This document shows positions 20,411 to 29,976 of a stretch of DNA of 64,000 nt, piece by piece (positions within the stretch are counted from its first letter, which is position 1; every line of letters begins with the position of its first letter). Position numbers and translations under genes: made by a program. This DNA comes from an uncultured Ruminiclostridium sp. GTDB taxonomy: Bacteria > Bacillota > Clostridia > Oscillospirales > Ruminococcaceae. The notes beneath the pieces were generated by a model. The model worked only from the letters and a program-made list of their open reading frames with translations, had not been told where the DNA came from and did not search any database. The DNA lies in the NCBI GenBank assembly GCA_934454635.1, contig CAKSFR010000003.1, positions 124,001-188,000 of the forward strand, written 5' to 3'.

Positions 20411-22405
20411 ATGAGCAAGAAAGCATACGACGATAACAGTCTGGTTTCGCTGAAAGGTCCCGATCAGGTTCGTAAGCGCCCGGCGGTAATTTTCGGCTCG
20501 GACGGCATTGAGGGCTGCCGCCACTCGGTTTTTGAGATTTTGTCCAACTCGATCGACGAGGCGCGCGAAGGCTACGGAAACGTTATAAAAATAACGCGCT
20601 ATCTCGACAACTCGATCGAGGTTGCCGACGAAGCCCGCGGCATACCGATAGATTTCAACAAAAACGAGGACAAATACAATTGGGAGCTTGCGTTTTGTAC
20701 ACTTTACGCAGGCGGAAAGTACGATAACAACAGCGGCGACAACTATTCGTTCGCGCTCGGTCTGAACGGTCTGGGACTTTGCGCTACGCAGTTTTCGTCC
20801 GAATATATGGACGTTGAGGCGGATAACGGAACGTGGCATTACTCGCTGCGCTTTGAAAAGGGCTTTAACGTTACTCAGCAAAAGGAAGAAAAGGGCTTTA
20901 TCCGTACCAAATCCACGGGAAAAACCGGCACGATCATACGTTGGAAGCCCGACCTTGACGTATTCACCGACATAAATATCGGCGACGAATATTTTGACGA
21001 CATTCTCCGCAGGCAGGCTATCGTCAACGACAATCTGCTGTTCATCTACCGCGCCGAGCAGGAGGACGGCTCGTTTTCCGAAAAGCATTTCCGCTATGAA
21101 CACGGTATAACCGACTATTTAAAGGAAATCGTCGGGGACAGCGCAATCGGAACTCCGCAGGACTGGAGCGCTCAGCGGCAGGGTCGCGACCGCGAGGATA
21201 AGCCCGAATATAAGGTCAAGCTGCACGTTGCGGTCGCTTTTTCAAACAAGGTAAAACTTATCGAGCATTACCACAATTCAAGCTGGCTCGAACACGGCGG
21301 AAGCCCCGACAAGGCTATGCGGCAGGCTTTCGTTTCACAGATCGACAGCTATCTTAAAGCCAACAACAAATATAATAAGGACGACGGAAAAATAACCTTT
21401 GCGGATATTGAGGAATGCCTTGTGTTTGTTTCGTCGAACTTCTCTACTCAGACGAGCTACGAAAATCAGACGAAAAAGGCGATAACCAACAAGTTTATTT
21501 ACGAGGCCATGACAGAGTGGCTGAAGCACTCGATAGAGGTTTATTTTATCGAAAATCCCGACGAAGCGCTGAAAATCTGCGAACAGATAATGATAAACAA
21601 GCGCGCGCGCGAAAACGCCGACCGTATCCGTCAGAACGTAAAGAAAAAGCTGACGGGAACGCTCGACCTCAGCAACCGCGTTGAGAAATTTGTGGACTGC
21701 CGCAGCAAGGATACTTCAAAGCGCGAAATATATATCGTGGAGGGCGACTCTGCGTTAGGTTCGGTAAAGCTGGCGAGGGATTCGGATTATCAGGCGGTAA
21801 TGCCCGTCCGCGGAAAGATACTCAACTGCCTTAAAGCGGGCTACGATAAAATATTCAAAAGCGAGATCATCACCGACCTTATAAAGGTTCTCGGCTGCGG
21901 AGTTGAAGTAAAGGCAAAGCAGAACAAGGATATCGCGGGGTTCAATCTGGACGCGCTGCGCTGGAACAAGGTCGTTATCTGCACCGATGCGGACGTTGAC
22001 GGCTTCCAGATACGCACGCTTATCCTCACTATGCTCTACCGCCTTACGCCTACGCTTATCGAAAAGGGCTATGTCTATATCGCGGAATCTCCGCTCTATG
22101 AAATAAACGCAAAGGAAAAGACATATTTCGCTTATACCGAGGCGGAAAAGACGAAAATTCTCGCTGAGCTTGAGGGTCAGAAGTACACGATACAGCGCTC
22201 GAAGGGTCTTGGTGAAAACGAACCCGAAATGATGTCGCTCACGACAATGAATCCCGAAACGCGCCGTCTTATAAAAGTTCTCCCGACTGACGCGGAAAAG
22301 ACGCAGGCGATGTTCGACCTGCTGCTCGGAGATAATTTACAGGGGCGCAAGGATTATATTCAGGAATTTGGCAGCAAATACCTCGACGACCTTGATTTAA
22401 GCTGA
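20411..22405 (+). CDS. parE: Type IIA topoisomerase ATPase subunit (topoisomerase IV ParE/GyrB-like)
   Basis: A 664-residue ATPase and TOPRIM subunit. The GHKL site shows EILSNSIDEA (Asn) near residue 48 and DEARGIPID where most family members have DxGRGIP. GLNGLGLCATQF replaces the usual GGLHGVG-type lid. TOPRIM motifs are EGDSALGSVKLARD near 450 and DADVDGFQIRTLIL near 540; the usual forms are EGDSAGGSAKQGRD and DADVDGAHIRTL. The divergence suggests a second, specialised enzyme rather than the main gyrase. ATG 20411 has AAGGAA upstream. It is followed after 16 bases by the cleavage subunit. ParE is the likeliest name; GyrB cannot be excluded. Confidence 0.85.
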   Translation: MSKKAYDDNSLVSLKGPDQVRKRPAVIFGSDGIEGCRHSVFEILSNSIDEAREGYGNVIKITRYLDNSIEVADEARGIPIDFNKNEDKYNWELAFCTLYAGGKYDNNSGDNYSFALGLNGLGLCATQFSSEYMDVEADNGTWHYSLRFEKGFNVTQQKEEKGFIRTKSTGKTGTIIRWKPDLDVFTDINIGDEYFDDILRRQAIVNDNLLFIYRAEQEDGSFSEKHFRYEHGITDYLKEIVGDSAIGTPQDWSAQRQGRDREDKPEYKVKLHVAVAFSNKVKLIEHYHNSSWLEHGGSPDKAMRQAFVSQIDSYLKANNKYNKDDGKITFADIEECLVFVSSNFSTQTSYENQTKKAITNKFIYEAMTEWLKHSIEVYFIENPDEALKICEQIMINKRARENADRIRQNVKKKLTGTLDLSNRVEKFVDCRSKDTSKREIYIVEGDSALGSVKLARDSDYQAVMPVRGKILNCLKAGYDKIFKSEIITDLIKVLGCGVEVKAKQNKDIAGFNLDALRWNKVVICTDADVDGFQIRTLILTMLYRLTPTLIEKGYVYIAESPLYEINAKEKTYFAYTEAEKTKILAELEGQKYTIQRSKGLGENEPEMMSLTTMNPETRRLIKVLPTDAEKTQAMFDLLLGDNLQGRKDYIQEFGSKYLDDLDLS

Positions 22406-22421
22406 AAGGAGAGAAAAACGC

Positions 22422-24647
22422 ATGAAAAAAACACCGAAACAGCCCGAGCGTTCCTCCCCGAAAAAAAGCAGCGCTTATATCGAGGGCGCGGGCATTGTTG
22501 AACAGAAAAATATTGTCGAAACGCTTGAAACAAACTATATGCCGTACGCTATGAGCGTTATCGTTTCACGTGCGCTTCCCGAAATAGACGGCTTTAAGCC
22601 CTCTCACCGCAAGCTTCTGTACACAATGTACAAAATGGGGCTGCTCACGGGCGCGAGAACGAAGTCGGCAAATATCGTCGGACAGACAATGAAGCTCAAT
22701 CCCCACGGCGATTCGGCTATTTATGAAACAATGGTGCGTCTTGCGCGCGGAAACGAGGCGCTTCTGCATCCGTTCGTGGACAGTAAGGGCAACTTCGGAA
22801 AGGCGTATTCGCGCGACATGGCGTTCGCCGCCTCGCGATACACCGAGGCAAAGCTCGACCCGATATGCAACGAGCTTTTCGGGGACATTGACAAGGACAC
22901 AGTAGATTTTGTCCCGAACTACGACAACACAATGACTGAGCCGTCGCTTTTTCCCGTGCGCTTCCCGTCGATACTTATAAATAACAACATAGGTATCGCG
23001 GTTTCGATGGCGAGCAATATCTGTTCGTTCAATCTGCGGGAAATCTGCGAAACGACGATCGCATTGATGAAAGACCCCGAACACGATGTTTCCACGACCT
23101 TACAGGGCCCCGATTTTCCCGGCGGCGGATATATTCTCTACGACGACGCGGAAATGCAGCAGATATACCGCACGGGGCGCGGCTCGTTCAAGGTTCGCGC
23201 AAAATATACCTACGATAAGGGTGAAAACTGCATTGAAGTGACGGAGATACCGCCGACAACAACGGTAGAAGCGATAATAGACAAGGTTCTCGAACTGGTC
23301 AAGGCGGGAAAAATAAAGGAAATCTCGGATATACGCGACGAAACCGACCTTTCGGGTCTGAAGCTTACGTTCGATCTGAAAAAAGGCGTTGACCCCGAAG
23401 CGCTGATGAAAAAGCTGTTCCGCTATACGCCGCTTCAGGACAGCTTTTCGGCGAATTTCAACCTCCTTATCGCGGGAACTCCGCGAGTTCTCGGCGTTTA
23501 CGACATTCTCACGGAATGGATAGCGTTCCGCATGGAGTGCGTAAAGCGAATGGTATTTTTCGAGCTGAACAAGAAAAAGGAGAAGCTGCATTTGCTGCTC
23601 GGTTTGCAGAAGATACTGCTCGATATCGACAAGGCGATACGCATTATCCGTGAAACAAAGGAAGAAGCGGAGGTCGTACCTAACCTTATGATAGGCTTCG
23701 GTATCGACGAGATTCAGGCGGACTACGTTGCGGAAATAAAGCTGCGCCACATAAATCAGGAATATATTTTAAAGCGCACCGATGAAATAGGAAGCCTTAA
23801 AGACGACATTGCGGACATGGAAGAAACGCTCGAAAGTCCGCGAAAGATAAAGCAGCTCATCATCAAGGAGCTTACCTCGATAGCCGAAAAGTACGGTCAG
23901 CCGCGCCGCACGAAATTTGCGGAAATTGAAGCGGATACCGGCGACGCCGAGGAGGAGATACCCGATTATCCGCTTAATATATTCCTCACCAAGGAGGGAT
24001 ATTTCAAGCGCGTTACGTCGCAGTCGCTCCGCATGAGCGGCGAGCACAAGCTGAAAGAGGGCGACTCGCTCGTATTCTCCGAGGAGCTTTCAAACCGCAC
24101 GGAGCTGCTGTTCTTTACGGATAAATTTCAGGTCTACAAGTCGCGCGTAAGCGACTTTTCGGACACGAAAATAAGCACGCTCGGCGACTATATTCCCGCT
24201 AAGCTGGACTTCGACGCGGACGAAAAGATAGTTAAGCTTATCGCGACGAACGACTATCACGAGAACCTTGTGATGTTCTTCCGCAACGGAAAATGCGCGA
24301 AAGTCCCGCTCTCGTCGTTTGAAACAAAGACGAAGAGAAAGAAGCTCTCGGGCGCGTATTACGACGGTTCTCCGCTGGTGGCAATGTACAAGGTTGACGG
24401 CGACGCGGATTTCATATTGCAGTCTGACGCGGGAAAGCTGCTGATCTTCTCGACAATGCTCGTTCTGCCGAAAGCTGCGCGCGATACGCAGGGCGTTCAG
24501 GTGATGCGGCTTACGAGAGCGGAGCTTGAAAGCGCGCGGCCGTATGCCGAGGGAATTGTCAAGCACCCCGAGGAATACGTCACTAAAACTATCCCCGTTG
24601 CGGGAACGGCGGTCAAATTTAACCTCGACCAGATCGAATTTGAATAA
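22422..24647 (+). CDS. parC: Type IIA topoisomerase cleavage subunit (topoisomerase IV ParC/GyrA-like)
   Basis: A 741-residue DNA breakage-reunion subunit. The catalytic Tyr140 lies in AFAASRYTEAKL. The quinolone-pocket segment reads NPHGDSAIYETM with Ser98 and Glu102, the form usual in drug-sensitive enzymes. A helical coiled region (~430-500) includes LKDDIADMEETLESPRK. The C-terminal region (~520-735) has beta-pinwheel-like strands (LFFTDKFQVYKSR, VMFFRNGKCAKVPL, LQSDAGKLLIFS), but I see no GyrA-box (QRRGGKG). That favours a decatenase over a supercoiling gyrase. It is coupled to the ATPase subunit and has AAAGGAG ahead of the ATG. Confidence 0.87.
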   Translation: MKKTPKQPERSSPKKSSAYIEGAGIVEQKNIVETLETNYMPYAMSVIVSRALPEIDGFKPSHRKLLYTMYKMGLLTGARTKSANIVGQTMKLNPHGDSAIYETMVRLARGNEALLHPFVDSKGNFGKAYSRDMAFAASRYTEAKLDPICNELFGDIDKDTVDFVPNYDNTMTEPSLFPVRFPSILINNNIGIAVSMASNICSFNLREICETTIALMKDPEHDVSTTLQGPDFPGGGYILYDDAEMQQIYRTGRGSFKVRAKYTYDKGENCIEVTEIPPTTTVEAIIDKVLELVKAGKIKEISDIRDETDLSGLKLTFDLKKGVDPEALMKKLFRYTPLQDSFSANFNLLIAGTPRVLGVYDILTEWIAFRMECVKRMVFFELNKKKEKLHLLLGLQKILLDIDKAIRIIRETKEEAEVVPNLMIGFGIDEIQADYVAEIKLRHINQEYILKRTDEIGSLKDDIADMEETLESPRKIKQLIIKELTSIAEKYGQPRRTKFAEIEADTGDAEEEIPDYPLNIFLTKEGYFKRVTSQSLRMSGEHKLKEGDSLVFSEELSNRTELLFFTDKFQVYKSRVSDFSDTKISTLGDYIPAKLDFDADEKIVKLIATNDYHENLVMFFRNGKCAKVPLSSFETKTKRKKLSGAYYDGSPLVAMYKVDGDADFILQSDAGKLLIFSTMLVLPKAARDTQGVQVMRLTRAELESARPYAEGIVKHPEEYVTKTIPVAGTAVKFNLDQIEFE

Positions 24648-24652
24648 TGCTG

Positions 24653-24681
24653 TTGAAATTTGCGCGGCAGCGTGATATAAT
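24653..24681 (+). promoter_or_regulatory. Promoter of fhs
   Basis: TTGAAA, a 17-base spacer and TATAAT begin 6 bases after the parC stop and end 34 bases before the fhs ATG. Confidence 0.75.
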
Positions 24682-24714
24682 AACAGTATAAAATTACGGC
24701 GAAAGGATTTTATT

Positions 24715-26385
24715 ATGCTTACTGACATTGAAATTGCACAGGGCGCAAAAATGCTCAAAATTAAGGACGTTGCCGAAAAACTCGGTATTTCGGAGGACGA
24801 ACTTGAACCCTACGGACATTACAAAGCCAAGATTTCGCAGTCGTGCATTGACCGCTGCAAGGCTCTTCCCGACGGAAAGCTGGTTCTTGTCACCGCGATT
24901 AACCCCACCCCTGCGGGCGAGGGCAAGACCACGACGAGCATAGGTCTTTCCGAGGGTATGCATAAAATCGGCGTCAATTCCGTTCTGGCGCTGAGAGAGC
25001 CGTCGCTCGGACCCGTTTTCGGCGTTAAGGGCGGCGCTGCGGGAGGCGGCTATGCGCAGGTCGTTCCTATGGAGGATATAAATCTGCACTTTACCGGGGA
25101 TATGCACGCGATAACCGCAGCGAACAACCTCCTCTGCGCTTTGCTCGACAACCATATTCAGCAGGGCAACGAGCTCGGTATCGACCAGCGGCGTGTTCAG
25201 ATAAAGCGCTGCCTTGATATAAACGATCGCGCGCTGCGAAGCTGCATTGTCGGTCTTGGAGGACGTACTGACGGCGTTCCGCGCGAGGATCATTTCTGCA
25301 TTACGGTTGCAAGCGAAATTATGGCTATCCTCTGCCTTGCGGACGACCTTAACGACCTTAAGGAGCGTCTTGGGCGCATTCTTGTTGCGTATACCTACGA
25401 CGGAAAGCCCGTTTACGCGCGCGATATAAAGGCGGTAGGCTCTATGGCGGCTCTGCTTCGCGACGCGATAAACCCGAATCTCGTTCAGACTCTCGAAAAT
25501 AACCCCGCGATAATCCACGGCGGACCTTTCGCGAATATCGCTCACGGCTGCAACAGCGTAAGAGCCACGAAGCTTGCGCTGAAGCTCGGCGATTACTGCA
25601 TTACCGAGGCGGGCTTCGGAAGCGATCTCGGCGCAGAGAAATTCTTTGATATAAAGTGCCGTTTTGCGGGACTGAAGCCCGACTGCGTTGTGCTTGTCGC
25701 AACGATACGCGCGCTTAAATACAACGGCGGAGTCCCGAAAGCGGAGCTTTCTTCGGAAAATCTCACGGCGCTCGAAAAGGGCATTGTAAACCTCGGGACG
25801 CATATCGAAAATATGCAGAAGTACGGCGTTCCCGTAGTTGTTGCGGTAAATCATTTCTACACCGATACGGACGCGGAGATTGCGTTCGTTACCGATTACT
25901 GCAAGGCAAAGGGCGTTGAGGTCGCGTTCTCGGACGTGTTCTTAAAGGGCGGAGAAGGCGGCGTTGAGCTTGCAAAGGCTGTCGTAAGAACGGTCGAAGA
26001 AAAGGAAAGCCGTTTTGCTCCGATTTACGACGAAAAGCTTCCGATAAAGGAAAAGCTCGGCATTATCGCAAGGGAAATTTACCGCGCTGACGGCGTTATT
26101 TTCACCGCGAAAGCCGAAAAGGAAATAAAAATAATTGAGGAACTGGGGTATGGAAATATCCCCGTGTGCGTTGCGAAAACGCAGTATTCGCTTTCCGACG
26201 ACCCCGCAAAGCTCGGAAAGCCCGAAAACTTCGAGATAACCGTTCGCGACGTTAAGCTGTCGGCGGGCGCAGGCTTTGTGGTTGCGCTTACCGGCGATAT
26301 TATGACCATGCCGGGACTTCCGAAGGTTCCCGCGGCGAATAATATCGACGTTGCGGGCGACGGAACGATTTCGGGGCTGTTCTGA
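24715..26385 (+). CDS. fhs: Formate-tetrahydrofolate ligase
   Basis: Activates formate with ATP onto tetrahydrofolate, giving 10-formyl-THF for purine synthesis or, in acetogens, the methyl branch of the Wood-Ljungdahl route. The length of 556 residues is typical. Family signatures are the P-loop [18 protein letters not shown] near residue 65, [20 protein letters not shown] near 95 and [13 protein letters not shown] near 330. GAAAGGA precedes the ATG. No other one-carbon pathway gene is adjacent. The stop overlaps the tsaE start by one base (TGATG), coupling it to tRNA-modification genes. Confidence 0.97.
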   Translation: MLTDIEIAQGAKMLKIKDVAEKLGISEDELEPYGHYKAKISQSCIDRCKALPDGKLVLVTAINPTPAGEGKTTTSIGLSEGMHKIGVNSVLALREPSLGPVFGVKGGAAGGGYAQVVPMEDINLHFTGDMHAITAANNLLCALLDNHIQQGNELGIDQRRVQIKRCLDINDRALRSCIVGLGGRTDGVPREDHFCITVASEIMAILCLADDLNDLKERLGRILVAYTYDGKPVYARDIKAVGSMAALLRDAINPNLVQTLENNPAIIHGGPFANIAHGCNSVRATKLALKLGDYCITEAGFGSDLGAEKFFDIKCRFAGLKPDCVVLVATIRALKYNGGVPKAELSSENLTALEKGIVNLGTHIENMQKYGVPVVVAVNHFYTDTDAEIAFVTDYCKAKGVEVAFSDVFLKGGEGGVELAKAVVRTVEEKESRFAPIYDEKLPIKEKLGIIAREIYRADGVIFTAKAEKEIKIIEELGYGNIPVCVAKTQYSLSDDPAKLGKPENFEITVRDVKLSAGAGFVVALTGDIMTMPGLPKVPAANNIDVAGDGTISGLF

Positions 26386-26807
26386 TGACGATAAAAACAA
26401 ACTCCGTTGAAGAAACGCTTGCGGCTGCGGAGAAATTCGCGGAGCAGCTCAGCGCGGGCGACGTGATACTTTATACGGGTGAAATGGGCGCGGGAAAAAC
26501 GCATTTCACAAAGGGCGTCGCGCGGCATTTCGGCATAAAAGAGGGCGTTTCAAGCCCGACATTCGCGCTCGTAAACGAATATCACGGTGAAAAAATGAGT
26601 GTTTTTCACTTTGATCTGTTCCGAATCGACAGCTATGACGATCTGTACGCGATAGGCTTTTTCGATTACCTCGACCGAGGCGGGATCTTAGCCGTCGAGT
26701 GGAGCGAGAACATTCCCGGGCTTGCCGATGAGCTTGAAAGCGTATGGACGGTAGATATAGCAAAAATCGGCGAAAACAGCCGCGAAATAACCATTCTGAA
26801 GAAGTGA
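26385..26807 (+). CDS. tsaE: tRNA threonylcarbamoyladenosine biosynthesis ATPase TsaE
   Basis: A 140-residue P-loop ATPase needed with TsaB, TsaC and TsaD to make t6A37 in ANN-decoding tRNAs. Walker A is GEMGAGKTHFTKG near residue 31. The TsaE-specific segments are SSPTFALVNEY near 55, FHFDLFRIDS and GGILAVEWSENIP with the acidic Walker-B-like residue. The start shares a base with the fhs stop, and tsaB begins four bases after its stop. Confidence 0.95.
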   Translation: MTIKTNSVEETLAAAEKFAEQLSAGDVILYTGEMGAGKTHFTKGVARHFGIKEGVSSPTFALVNEYHGEKMSVFHFDLFRIDSYDDLYAIGFFDYLDRGGILAVEWSENIPGLADELESVWTVDIAKIGENSREITILKK

Positions 26808-26811
26808 TGAT

Positions 26812-27522
26812 ATGAAAATTTTAGGAATTGACACCTCGGCTGCCGCGGCTTCCTGCGCAGTCTGCGAGGTCGGGGAACGTCCCCTTGTGATAGCGCAGGG
26901 TCAGCTCAACACGAAGCTTGTTCACTCGCAGACGCTCATTCCGTTTATGGAATCGCTGCTGAAATGCGGTGGGCTCTCTCTCGGGGACATTGACGCGTTC
27001 GCGGTATCGGCGGGACCGGGTTCTTTTACGGGACTTCGCATAGGAGTTTCTGCGGTAAAGGGCATGGCGTACGCGCTGAAAAAGCCGTGCAGACAGGTTT
27101 CAACGCTGTTGGGGCTTGCGTATAACTTCACCGTGACGGACGCGGTTATTTGCGCGGTCATGGACGCACGGTGCAGTCAGGTGTTCAACGCGGTTTTCCG
27201 CGTGAAAAACGGCGGGGTCGAGCGGCTTACCGACGACCGGGCGATGTTTATCGACGAGCTTGGCGGCGAGCTGAAAAAATACGGCGAACGCGTTATTCTT
27301 GCGGGCGACGGCGCCGATCTGGTTTATTCAAAGCTTGGCGGCGGGAATATCGAGCTTGCGCCTGCGATGCTGAAATATCAGAACGCGGTCGGGGTATGCT
27401 TTGCGGCGGAGAAGCTGCCCGATACGGATCCCGCGGCGCTTATGCCCGTTTATCTGCGCCTGCCGCAGGCGGAGCGCGAGCGTCTTGAACGTGAAGCAAA
27501 GGAAAGGGAAAGTGCAAAATGA
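26812..27522 (+). CDS. tsaB: tRNA threonylcarbamoyladenosine biosynthesis protein TsaB
   Basis: A 236-residue ASKHA-fold partner of TsaD in t6A synthesis; TsaB has no glycoprotease activity itself. It opens with KILGIDTSAAAASCAV and shows the conserved HSQTLIPFMESLL and AVSAGPGSFTGLRIGVSAVK near residue 65. The C-terminal tail is rich in Arg/Glu (RLEREAKERESAK). Its stop overlaps rpiB (ATGA). TsaE and TsaB together support the call. Confidence 0.95.
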   Translation: MKILGIDTSAAAASCAVCEVGERPLVIAQGQLNTKLVHSQTLIPFMESLLKCGGLSLGDIDAFAVSAGPGSFTGLRIGVSAVKGMAYALKKPCRQVSTLLGLAYNFTVTDAVICAVMDARCSQVFNAVFRVKNGGVERLTDDRAMFIDELGGELKKYGERVILAGDGADLVYSKLGGGNIELAPAMLKYQNAVGVCFAAEKLPDTDPAALMPVYLRLPQAERERLEREAKERESAK

Positions 27523-27962
27523 TTTATGTAGGATGCGACCACGGCGGCTATCAGCTCAAGCTGGAGCTGATAAAATATCTCGAAGCGAACGGCTTTGAGT
27601 TCACCGATATGGGGTGTGACGGCGAAAGCGTTGATTATCCCGACATTGCCGAAAAGGTGTGCGAAAAGGTGCTCGAAAGCGAGGATAACAAGGGCGTTCT
27701 CGTCTGCGGAACGGGTATCGGTATTTCGATTGCGGCGAATAAGATAAAGGGTATCAGAGCGGCGCTCTGCGCGGATTGGTATTCGGCGAAATATACTCGC
27801 CTGCATAACGACGCGAACGTTATCTGCTTCGGCGGAAGAACTACGGGAGCAGGCTCGGCTGTCGAAATGCTCGATGTTTTCCTGCACACGGAATTTGAGG
27901 GCGGAAGGCACGCTGTCCGCGTAGGAAAAATTACAAAGCTTGAGGAAAAACATAATTCCTAA
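27519..27962 (+). CDS. rpiB: Ribose-5-phosphate isomerase B
   Basis: Interconverts ribose 5-phosphate and ribulose 5-phosphate. The 147-residue protein shows the RpiB/LacAB features: MIYVGCDHGGYQLK at the start, the catalytic-loop segment VLVCGTGIGISIAANKIKG near residue 65, and NVICFGGRTTGAG near 105. It is co-transcribed with tsaB and placed just before deoC and deoB, linking nucleoside pentose salvage to the pentose phosphate pool. Confidence 0.93.
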   Translation: MIYVGCDHGGYQLKLELIKYLEANGFEFTDMGCDGESVDYPDIAEKVCEKVLESEDNKGVLVCGTGIGISIAANKIKGIRAALCADWYSAKYTRLHNDANVICFGGRTTGAGSAVEMLDVFLHTEFEGGRHAVRVGKITKLEEKHNS

Positions 27963-28024
27963 TCGATATATAGACATTGGCTATAGGAAGATTCAAAAAT
28001 AGTATAAGCGGCAATCTGCCGTTC

Positions 28025-28055
28025 ACGGGCGCCGCGGAAACGGTGTCCGTTTTTG
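28025..28055 (+). terminator. Hairpin terminator or attenuator between rpiB and deoC
   Basis: ACGGGCGCCG pairs with CGGTGTCCGT over ten positions (two G-T) around the loop CGGAAA, followed by TTTTT. A smaller stem, CGGCA/TGCCG, lies at 28009-28021. It either ends the fhs-rpiB transcript or attenuates deoCB; I saw no clear promoter between it and deoC. Confidence 0.6.
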
Positions 28056-28080
28056 CATTCCGAATGAAAGGAAAAAAATC

Positions 28081-28728
28081 ATGGAAACAAGTGAAATTCT
28101 CGGATATATCGACCACACAAAGCTCTCTGCGACGGCTTCGTGGACTGAAATCGAGCAGCTCTGCAAAGAGGCGCTCGAATACCGCACCGCAAGCGTATGC
28201 ATTCCGCCGTGCTATGTGAAGCGCGTGCGAGAAGCGTTCCCAAAGCTGAATATCTGCACGGTCATCGGATTTCCGCTCGGATATATGACGACGCGTGCAA
28301 AGGCGTTTGAGGCGGCTGACGCAGCGAGCGACGGCGCGGACGAAATTGATATGGTGATAAACCTCTGCGAGGTAAAAAACGGCAATTTCGACGCGGTGAA
28401 AAACGACATTGCGGCGGTGCGCGCGGCTGTCCCCGATAAGCTGTTGAAAGTGATAATCGAAACGTGTTACCTTACAGATGAAGAAAAGGTTCGCCTTTGT
28501 GAAATTGTCACCGAAACGGGCGCGGATTACATCAAGACCTCGACGGGCTTCGGGACCGCAGGAGCGCAGAAAGCCGATATAACGCTGTTCAAGGCGCATA
28601 TCGGCAAAAATGTGAAAATAAAGGCGGCGGGCGGCATTCGCGCCAAGGAGGATATGGAGGATTATATCGCGCTTGGCTGCTCGCGCATAGGCACAAGCGG
28701 CGCAGGCAGGCTCTGTGGGAAGGAGTAA
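28081..28728 (+). CDS. deoC: Deoxyribose-phosphate aldolase
   Basis: Cleaves 2-deoxyribose 5-phosphate to glyceraldehyde 3-phosphate and acetaldehyde. The length of 215 residues is typical of the short class. It begins ILGYIDHTKLSATASW. KVIIETCYLTDEEK carries active-site neighbourhood residues near 125, and the Schiff-base lysine is in GADYIKTSTGF near 150. IKAAGGIRAKED carries the second lysine near 180. GAAAGGA precedes the ATG. It is three bases from deoB. Confidence 0.96.
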   Translation: METSEILGYIDHTKLSATASWTEIEQLCKEALEYRTASVCIPPCYVKRVREAFPKLNICTVIGFPLGYMTTRAKAFEAADAASDGADEIDMVINLCEVKNGNFDAVKNDIAAVRAAVPDKLLKVIIETCYLTDEEKVRLCEIVTETGADYIKTSTGFGTAGAQKADITLFKAHIGKNVKIKAAGGIRAKEDMEDYIALGCSRIGTSGAGRLCGKE

Positions 28729-28730
28729 TT

Positions 28731-29846
28731 ATGGCTGAACGTGTTTTTCTTATTGTTCTGGACAGCGTGGGGATAGGCGAAGCGCCCGACGCGGCTGACT
28801 ACGGCGACGAGGGCAGCAATACCCTCAAGGCTTGCTTTGATACGGGGAAGCTGAACGTTCCCAACATGAAAAAAATAGGTCTTTTTAATATTGAGGGCAA
28901 CGGCTACGGCGGGGCGTGCGAAAAACCGCTCGGCGCTTACGCGCGTATGAGGGAGCTTTCAAAGGGCAAGGACACCACGACAGGTCACTGGGAAATGATG
29001 GGGATTGTTTCGGAGCAGCCTTTTCCGACCTATCCGAACGGTTTTCCCGACGAGGTTATCCGTGAATTTGAGCGGAAAACAGGCAGAAAAGTGCTTTGCA
29101 ACAAGCCGTATTCGGGTACGGACGTAATACGCGATTACGGCGAAGAACATATAAAAACGGGCGCGCTTATCGTCTACACCTCGGCGGACAGCGTGTTCCA
29201 GATCGCCGCGCACGAAAGCGTTGTTCCCGTTGACGAGCTGTACAGATACTGTGAGATCGCGCGCGGGATTTTACAGGGCAAACACGCGGTCGGGCGCGTT
29301 ATTGCGCGGCCTTTCGAGGGGGAATACCCCTTTACGCGGACTCCCCGCCGCCACGACTATTCGCTTGTTCCGCCGAAAGACACGACAATGGATATACTCA
29401 AGGCGCGTGGCTTTGACGTTATCGGAATAGGCAAGATACACGATATTTTCGCGGGCAAGGGACTGACGGATTTCAATAGAATTATCGGAAATGCAAACGA
29501 TATGGCGGAAACCTCGCGCGTTCAGCAGACCGATTTTCACGGACTTTGCTTCACTAATCTCGTTGATTTCGATATGCAGTTCGGACACCGCAACGACGTC
29601 GCGGGCTACACGGGCGCGCTGAACGAATTTGACGTATGGCTCGGCGGATTTATGGAGAAAATGCTGGACGGCGACGTTCTTATGATAACCGCCGACCACG
29701 GCTGCGACCCGTCCACGCCCTCGACCGACCATTCGCGTGAGTACACGCCCCTGCTGATTTTCGGCGGCAGCGTGTCCCCGAAAAATCTCGGAACGCTCGA
29801 CGGCTTCGATAATATCGGGCGTATGATAATTGAGATGATATGTTAA
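28731..29846 (+). CDS. deoB: Phosphopentomutase; 3' end supplied by a duplicated segment
   Basis: Interconverts (deoxy)ribose 1- and 5-phosphates. The 371-residue protein belongs to the alkaline phosphatase superfamily. LDSVGIGEAPDAADYGDEG near residue 9 carries the N-terminal metal ligands, GKDTTTGHWEMMG near 80 the phospho-acceptor threonine region, and MITADHGCDPSTPSTDHSRE near 315 the second metal site. It is complete and intact. From 29572 on, however, the sequence is repeated at 31224-31489, and the last residues (EMIC) differ from those of the downstream copy (EMLG). Confidence 0.95.
   Translation: MAERVFLIVLDSVGIGEAPDAADYGDEGSNTLKACFDTGKLNVPNMKKIGLFNIEGNGYGGACEKPLGAYARMRELSKGKDTTTGHWEMMGIVSEQPFPTYPNGFPDEVIREFERKTGRKVLCNKPYSGTDVIRDYGEEHIKTGALIVYTSADSVFQIAAHESVVPVDELYRYCEIARGILQGKHAVGRVIARPFEGEYPFTRTPRRHDYSLVPPKDTTMDILKARGFDVIGIGKIHDIFAGKGLTDFNRIIGNANDMAETSRVQQTDFHGLCFTNLVDFDMQFGHRNDVAGYTGALNEFDVWLGGFMEKMLDGDVLMITADHGCDPSTPSTDHSREYTPLLIFGGSVSPKNLGTLDGFDNIGRMIIEMIC
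29572..29837 (+). repeat. Left copy of a 266-bp direct repeat (deoB 3' end)
   Basis: It matches 31224-31489 with only four base differences, two of them amino-acid changing. The boundaries are sharp: both copies start at ATATGCAGTTCGG and end at ATTGAGATG. This copy is fused in frame to the functional deoB. Confidence 0.93.
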
Positions 29847-29976
29847 ACAGAAAAGTACAAATATTGCTGTTTGAATATCATAGCTCATTTATTTGTTGCT
29901 TCCGTAACTGAATATACCATAATTCATGGCGTAATGTCGAGGCTTGGGTTGTGACATACAAAGAAAATTTTTATTT

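Noticed and set aside
24694..25854. A 386-codon reverse frame opposite fhs
   Set aside because: The forward frame is a certain enzyme with full motifs; the reverse product resembles no family and reflects GC-rich codon structure.
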